The notes beneath the pieces are model-generated. The model was given only the letters and a program-made list of their open reading frames with translations. It was not told the origin of the DNA and searched no databases. The translations under genes were made by a program, and so were the position numbers. Source: Clostridia bacterium (lineage in GTDB: Bacteria; Bacillota; Clostridia; Oscillospirales; Acutalibacteraceae). Taken from it: a stretch of 64,000 bases of DNA. Where the stretch lies: contig JAFTWW010000008.1 in assembly GCA_017465085.1 (NCBI GenBank), positions 53,817-117,816 of the forward strand, read 5' to 3'. The number at the start of each line of letters is the position of its first letter. Position 1 is the stretch's first letter. Of the stretch, positions 60,059 to 64,000 are shown piece by piece.

Positions 60059-60946
60059 ATGAAGAACATTATTTTTGAAGGCGCCGCCACTGCCATCGTT
60101 ACCCCCCTTAACGAAAAGGGTGTGGATTACGAAAATTTTGGAAGGCTTATTGAGTGGCAGATTGAAAACAATATTGATGCCATTGTTGTTGCAGGCACCA
60201 CGGGTGAAGGCTCAACCCTTACCGATGCCGAGCATAAAGAGGTTATAAAATACTGTGTGGATAAGGTGGCAGGTCGCGTTCCCGTTATTGCAGGAACGGG
60301 CTCCAATGATATTGCTTATGCCATAGAGCTTACTAAGTACGCCTGTAAGGTGGGCGCAGATGCTATGCTGCTTGTTACCCCCTATTACAACAAGGCTACA
60401 CAGAACGGACTTATTAAATCCTTTACCGCTATCGCGGATGCGAGCGATAAGCCCTGCATACTCTATAATGTGCCCAGCAGAACAGGTTGCAATTTATTGC
60501 CAAAAACCTGCGCCGAGCTTGCCAAGCACCCCAATATAGTTGCCATTAAAGAAGCAAGCGGTAATATTTCTCAGATTGCCGAGGTTGCTCACCTTTGCGG
60601 TGATGACCTTACTATATATTCGGGTAATGATGACCAGATAGTTCCCGTTCTCTCCTTAGGCGGAAAGGGCGTTATATCGGTGCTTTCAAATCTTTTACCC
60701 GAAGAAACATCAAAAATGTGTCACGACTTTTTAGATGGCGATGTTGCATCTGCAAGAAAGGCGCAGCTTGAGCTTCTTCCCTTGGTTGATGCTCTTTTCT
60801 GCGAGGTTAACCCCATTCCCGCCAAGGCGGCTATGGCTAAAATGGGATTTGGTGAAAACTATCTTCGCCTTCCCCTTACTCCTATGGAGAAAGAAAACGA
60901 ATTAAAGCTTATTTCTGCTATGAAAAACGCAGGTATAAATATCTGA
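60059..60946 (+). CDS. dapA: 4-hydroxy-tetrahydrodipicolinate synthase
   Basis: 295 residues from ATG 60059 (TTGGAGG). VVAGTTGEGSTLTDAEH, VTPYYNKATQNGL with the catalytic Tyr, ILYNVPSRTGCN, Schiff-base Lys in IVAIKEASGN. Condenses pyruvate with aspartate semialdehyde. First gene of the lysine operon. Confidence 0.96.
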   Translation: MKNIIFEGAATAIVTPLNEKGVDYENFGRLIEWQIENNIDAIVVAGTTGEGSTLTDAEHKEVIKYCVDKVAGRVPVIAGTGSNDIAYAIELTKYACKVGADAMLLVTPYYNKATQNGLIKSFTAIADASDKPCILYNVPSRTGCNLLPKTCAELAKHPNIVAIKEASGNISQIAEVAHLCGDDLTIYSGNDDQIVPVLSLGGKGVISVLSNLLPEETSKMCHDFLDGDVASARKAQLELLPLVDALFCEVNPIPAKAAMAKMGFGENYLRLPLTPMEKENELKLISAMKNAGINI

Positions 60947-60960
60947 TAAGGAATGATTTT

Positions 60961-61938
60961 ATGAAGGTTGCTATTTACGGCTACGGCAATTTAGGTAAGG
61001 GCGTTGAGATTGCTGCAAATTTTGCCGAGGATATGGAGCTTTTCGGTGTTTTCACAAGAAGAAATCCCGATAGCCTTAAAACCTTAAGCGGCGCTAAGGT
61101 CTTAAGCGCCGATGATATTCTCAAATATAAAGGCGAAATTGATGTGGTTATAATCTGCGGCGGCAGCGCCACAGATCTGCCTACTATGACACCCGACCTT
61201 GCAAAGCATTTTAATGTTCTTGATAGCTTTGATACCCACGCCGCTGTTCCCACCCATTTTGAAAATGTTGATAAAGCGGCAAAGGAAGGTAATAATCTTG
61301 CCCTTATCTCTTGCGGTTGGGATCCAGGTATGTTTTCCCTTAACCGCCTTTATGCTTCGGCAATTCTGCCCGACGGCAAGGATTACACCTTCTGGGGCAG
61401 AGGCGTTAGTCAAGGCCACTCCGATGCCATAAGAAGAATTGATGGCGTTAAGGATGCGCGTCAATATACCGTTCCTATTGATGCGGCTTTAGAAAGTGTA
61501 AGAGAGGGTAAAAATCCCGAGCTTACCACAAGGCAGAAGCATCTGAGGGAATGTTATGTTGTGGTAGAGGAGGGCGCAGACCTTGAGAGAATTGAGCAGG
61601 AAATCAAAACTATGCCTAATTACTTTGCCGATTATGATACCACGGTTACCTTTATAACCGAGGAGGAGTTAAGGGCTAATCACTCGGGTATTCCACACGG
61701 CGGTTTTGTTATCCGCTCGGGCTTTACAGGTCAAAACAAGGAGCACAAGCATATCATAGAATATAGCTTAAAGCTTGATTCCAACCCTGAGTTCACCGCA
61801 AGCGCATTAGTTGCCTTTGCCCGCGCGGTAGTTAAAATGAGAAGCCGCGGAGACGTGGGCTGCATCACTGCTTTTGACGTTGCCCCCCGTGACCTTTCTC
61901 CCCTATCAAATGAGGAGCTTCGCGCTCATTTACTTTAA
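60961..61938 (+). CDS. ddh: meso-Diaminopimelate dehydrogenase
   Basis: 325 residues. Rossmann AIYGYGNLGKGVE, VIICGGSATDLPTM, SFDTHAAVPTHFE, SCGWDPGMFSLNRLY, WGRGVSQGHSDAIRRIDGV: the Ddh signature. Converts tetrahydrodipicolinate straight to meso-DAP with NADPH and ammonia, bypassing the acylated branches. Confidence 0.97.
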   Translation: MKVAIYGYGNLGKGVEIAANFAEDMELFGVFTRRNPDSLKTLSGAKVLSADDILKYKGEIDVVIICGGSATDLPTMTPDLAKHFNVLDSFDTHAAVPTHFENVDKAAKEGNNLALISCGWDPGMFSLNRLYASAILPDGKDYTFWGRGVSQGHSDAIRRIDGVKDARQYTVPIDAALESVREGKNPELTTRQKHLRECYVVVEEGADLERIEQEIKTMPNYFADYDTTVTFITEEELRANHSGIPHGGFVIRSGFTGQNKEHKHIIEYSLKLDSNPEFTASALVAFARAVVKMRSRGDVGCITAFDVAPRDLSPLSNEELRAHLL

Positions 61939-61959
61939 TAATCCGAAAGGAAATTTATT

Positions 61960-63282
61960 GTGAGTAACCCTGATTTTTCAAACGATTTAATCTGTGAAAA
62001 TTTAAGTGTTTTGGATGATACCCTTTATTTTGCAGGGCAGAATACCAAGAGCCTTGCAGAAAAATACGGCACGCCCTTATACCTTTATGATGAGGACAGA
62101 ATCCGTAAGCTTTGCCGCATATATGTAAGCGCGGTAAAGGAAGCCTTCGGTGATAAGGGCCATATTCTTTATGCCTCAAAGGCCGCCTCTTTTAAGCGTA
62201 TGTATGAGATAGTTAAAGAGGAAAATATGGGCATTGATGTGGTATCAGGCGGTGAAATCGCCACGGCGAAGAAGGCGGATTTTCCCCTTAATAAAGCATT
62301 TTTTCACTCAAATAACAAGACCGATAGCGATATTAAGTACGCCATAGAAAACGGCGTTGGTTTCTTTGTTGTGGATAGCCTTGATGAGCTTTACGCCATT
62401 GATTCTATTGCAAAAAGCCTTAACAAAAAGCCAAACGTTATTTTGCGAATCACCCCCGGTATCGACCCCCACACCTATGAGGAGGTTGCCACGGGCAAGG
62501 TGGATTCAAAGTTTGGCTCGGCCATTGAAACGGGTCAGGCAAAAGAGATAACAGGTCTTGCCCTTAATCTTGAGAACATAATCCTTAAGGGATTCCATTG
62601 CCACGTTGGCTCTCAGGTTTTTGATTCCAGCGTTTATATTGCCACCGTTTATGTTATGATGGCGTTTATAAAGGAGATGAAGGATGCCTTTGGTTTTGAG
62701 GCAGAAATTCTCGACCTTGGCGGCGGCTACGGTGTTAAATATACCGCAAGGGACCCCGAAATTGATATTTACGCCAATGTATTAGAGGTTTGCAACTGTG
62801 TAAAGGATGAGGCTCAAAAACTAAGCCTTGCCCTCCCCGAGCTATATTTTGAGCCCGGCAGAAGCATTGTTGCCGATGCGGGACTCACCCTTTATACCAT
62901 GGGCGCCCTTAAAAAGATAACGGGATATAAAAACTATATCTCAGTAGATGGCGGTATGACCGATAACCCCAGATACGTGCTTTACGGCGCGGAATATACA
63001 ATAGTTCCCCCCACTATGATGAGCGCTCCGCGTGATATGGTATGTGACCTTGTGGGCCGTTGCTGTGAAAGCGGAGATATAATTCAGGAAAAGATAAATA
63101 TGCCCTCTACCTTAAAGCGCGGCGACCTTATCGCCTGCCTTACCACAGGCGCATATCACTACTCAATGGCTTCTAACTATAACCGAATCCCACGCCCACC
63201 CGTTGTAATGCTGAAGGGCGGAGAATCCTATGTAGCGGTTAAGAGGGAAACCCTCGAAGATATAACGAATCTTGATGTATAA
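61960..63282 (+). CDS. lysA: Diaminopimelate decarboxylase
   Basis: 440 residues, GTG start with AAAGGAA. PLP Lys in ILYASKAASFKRM, HCHVGSQVFDS, LDLGGGYGVKY, FEPGRSIVADAG, VGRCCESGDII. Makes lysine from meso-DAP. Third gene of the operon. Confidence 0.97.
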   Translation: MSNPDFSNDLICENLSVLDDTLYFAGQNTKSLAEKYGTPLYLYDEDRIRKLCRIYVSAVKEAFGDKGHILYASKAASFKRMYEIVKEENMGIDVVSGGEIATAKKADFPLNKAFFHSNNKTDSDIKYAIENGVGFFVVDSLDELYAIDSIAKSLNKKPNVILRITPGIDPHTYEEVATGKVDSKFGSAIETGQAKEITGLALNLENIILKGFHCHVGSQVFDSSVYIATVYVMMAFIKEMKDAFGFEAEILDLGGGYGVKYTARDPEIDIYANVLEVCNCVKDEAQKLSLALPELYFEPGRSIVADAGLTLYTMGALKKITGYKNYISVDGGMTDNPRYVLYGAEYTIVPPTMMSAPRDMVCDLVGRCCESGDIIQEKINMPSTLKRGDLIACLTTGAYHYSMASNYNRIPRPPVVMLKGGESYVAVKRETLEDITNLDV

Positions 63283-63321
63283 ACATAAGGTTTTGCCGCA
63301 AAATGTTTAGGGAGGGATTAG

Positions 63322-63864
63322 GTGAATCAATTTGAACTCGGTATTCTTGATTTTATTCAGGATGTTTTCAAGTGCGAATTTTTAGACCGTTTTATGCCCA
63401 TAATTACCCGACTTGCCAATAAAGGCGTTTTCTGGATAGCCCTTGCTATTCTCTTCCTTTTAATAAAGAGAACGAGGAAAACGGGGCTTTCCATGGCGGT
63501 TGCCCTGATACTTGGATTTATTATAGGCAATATAGTTCTCAAAAATGTTATAGGCAGGATAAGGCCCTATGATGTAAACACCGATTTTGCTCTGCTTGTA
63601 GGCACCTTAAAGGATTATTCCTTCCCCTCGGGGCATACCCTGTGCTCCTTTGAAGGCGCGGTCTGCATATTTTTAAGGCATAAAAAATGGGGCGTTGCCG
63701 CCCTTATTTTAGCCTTCTTGATTGCATTTTCAAGGCTTTATCTATATGTTCACTACCCCACCGATGTTCTGGCGGGAATAATTTTGGGAACAGCGTTTGC
63801 CTTTGCAGGAACGTTCTTTGCAAATAAGTTTTTTGAAAAAGTAGATAAATATAAGTTAAAATAA
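63322..63864 (+). CDS. PAP2-family membrane phosphatase
   Basis: 180 residues, GTG start with GGAGGG. Five to six membrane segments and the three PAP2 motifs: KNVIGRIRPYD, PSGHT, SRLYLYVHYPTDVLAG. Likely acts on undecaprenyl diphosphate or phosphatidate at the outer membrane face. Follows lysA by 39 bp; may be read through from the lysine operon. Confidence 0.92.
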   Translation: MNQFELGILDFIQDVFKCEFLDRFMPIITRLANKGVFWIALAILFLLIKRTRKTGLSMAVALILGFIIGNIVLKNVIGRIRPYDVNTDFALLVGTLKDYSFPSGHTLCSFEGAVCIFLRHKKWGVAALILAFLIAFSRLYLYVHYPTDVLAGIILGTAFAFAGTFFANKFFEKVDKYKLK

Positions 63865-63868
63865 ATAT

Positions 63869-63895
63869 CCCCCCGTATAACGGGGGGTATTTCAT
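63869..63895. terminator. Terminator after the PAP2 gene
   Basis: CCCCCCG/CGGGGGG stem, loop TATAA, with A/T-rich flanks on both sides; could serve either strand. Confidence 0.75.
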
Positions 63896-64000
63896 TTTCG
63901 GGCATAGCCCTAAACGATACTGGCTACGCACAAGTGCGCTTTAAGGTTGGCCTGCCAGCCATGCAATGATTACTTACTACCCATAAATGGATCCCGCGGG
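63896..64000. other. Gene-free end of window with short hairpins
   Basis: GGGCATAGCCC (about 63900-63910) and CGCACAAGTGCG (about 63928-63939) palindromes and a GGTTGG/CCAGCC pair; no supported frame. It could be the 3' part of a minus-strand RNA ending at the 63869-63895 hairpin, but I match it to no RNA family. Confidence 0.3.

Overview
The window reads as a chromosomal segment of an anaerobic, spore-forming Bacillota, most likely a gut-type Clostridia. Signs are sporulation genes (spoIIR, ytfJ/gerW, a dacF-like carboxypeptidase), an Rnf complex, a sortase-anchored surface protein, T-box, lysine and Mn-type riboswitches, and near-consensus sigma-A promoters (TTGACA-17-TATAAT type). Most genes are housekeeping. 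The genus cannot be read from the sequence.

Layout. 1-2000: a TasA/SipW-type secreted protein, the C-terminal remnant of a second one, and a tyrosine recombinase that stops before its catalytic tyrosine. 2041-2766: a YczE-like membrane protein. 2821-11404 (minus): rnfCDGEAB followed by a NusG-II domain protein, a Gx transporter, a two-repeat lipoprotein and apbE, i.e. a membrane electron-transfer and flavinylation block. 11587-18103: a 1622-residue VWA/pilin-domain cell-wall protein with a small Cys-rich partner and a two-HTH regulator. 18292-18438: an orphan 48-residue gene. 18513-26377 (minus): amidase, TSCPD protein, rpoD-dnaG-dgt, YigZ, bL31, spoIIR, ispE. 26519-33596: degV, a GH110-like beta-helix protein, M18 peptidase, coaE, sua5, prfA. 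33736-37228: yhaO-yhaN. 37277-38750 (minus): an orphan OadB/small OadG pair behind a yybP-ykoY (Mn2+) riboswitch. 38866-47894: four-helix-bundle protein, tRNA-Leu, secG, rluB, dacF, ytfJ, scpBA, M50 protease, hemolysin III, apgM and SOS-type dinB. 47958-49447: a four-gene phage-like island with a face-to-face promoter switch. 49482-58830: manA, thrS with T-box, gdhA, a HAD phosphatase, galK, ackA, tmcAL. 58824-63864: a mutarotase-like protein, then dapA-ddh-lysA behind a lysine riboswitch and a PAP2 phosphatase.

How the parts work together. ApbE would attach FMN to RnfG, RnfD and probably the repeat lipoprotein, so the 2.8-11.4 kb block looks like one redox module at the membrane. dapA, ddh and lysA give lysine synthesis by the one-step dehydrogenase branch. 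The most unusual association is the Mn2+-type riboswitch ahead of an OadB/OadG-like pair that has no decarboxylase subunit nearby. Second is the phage-type switch, where two consensus promoters face each other with four related operators. Third is the two-repeat lipoprotein with a non-standard flavinylation-like motif. No CRISPR array, rRNA or complete insertion sequence was seen.
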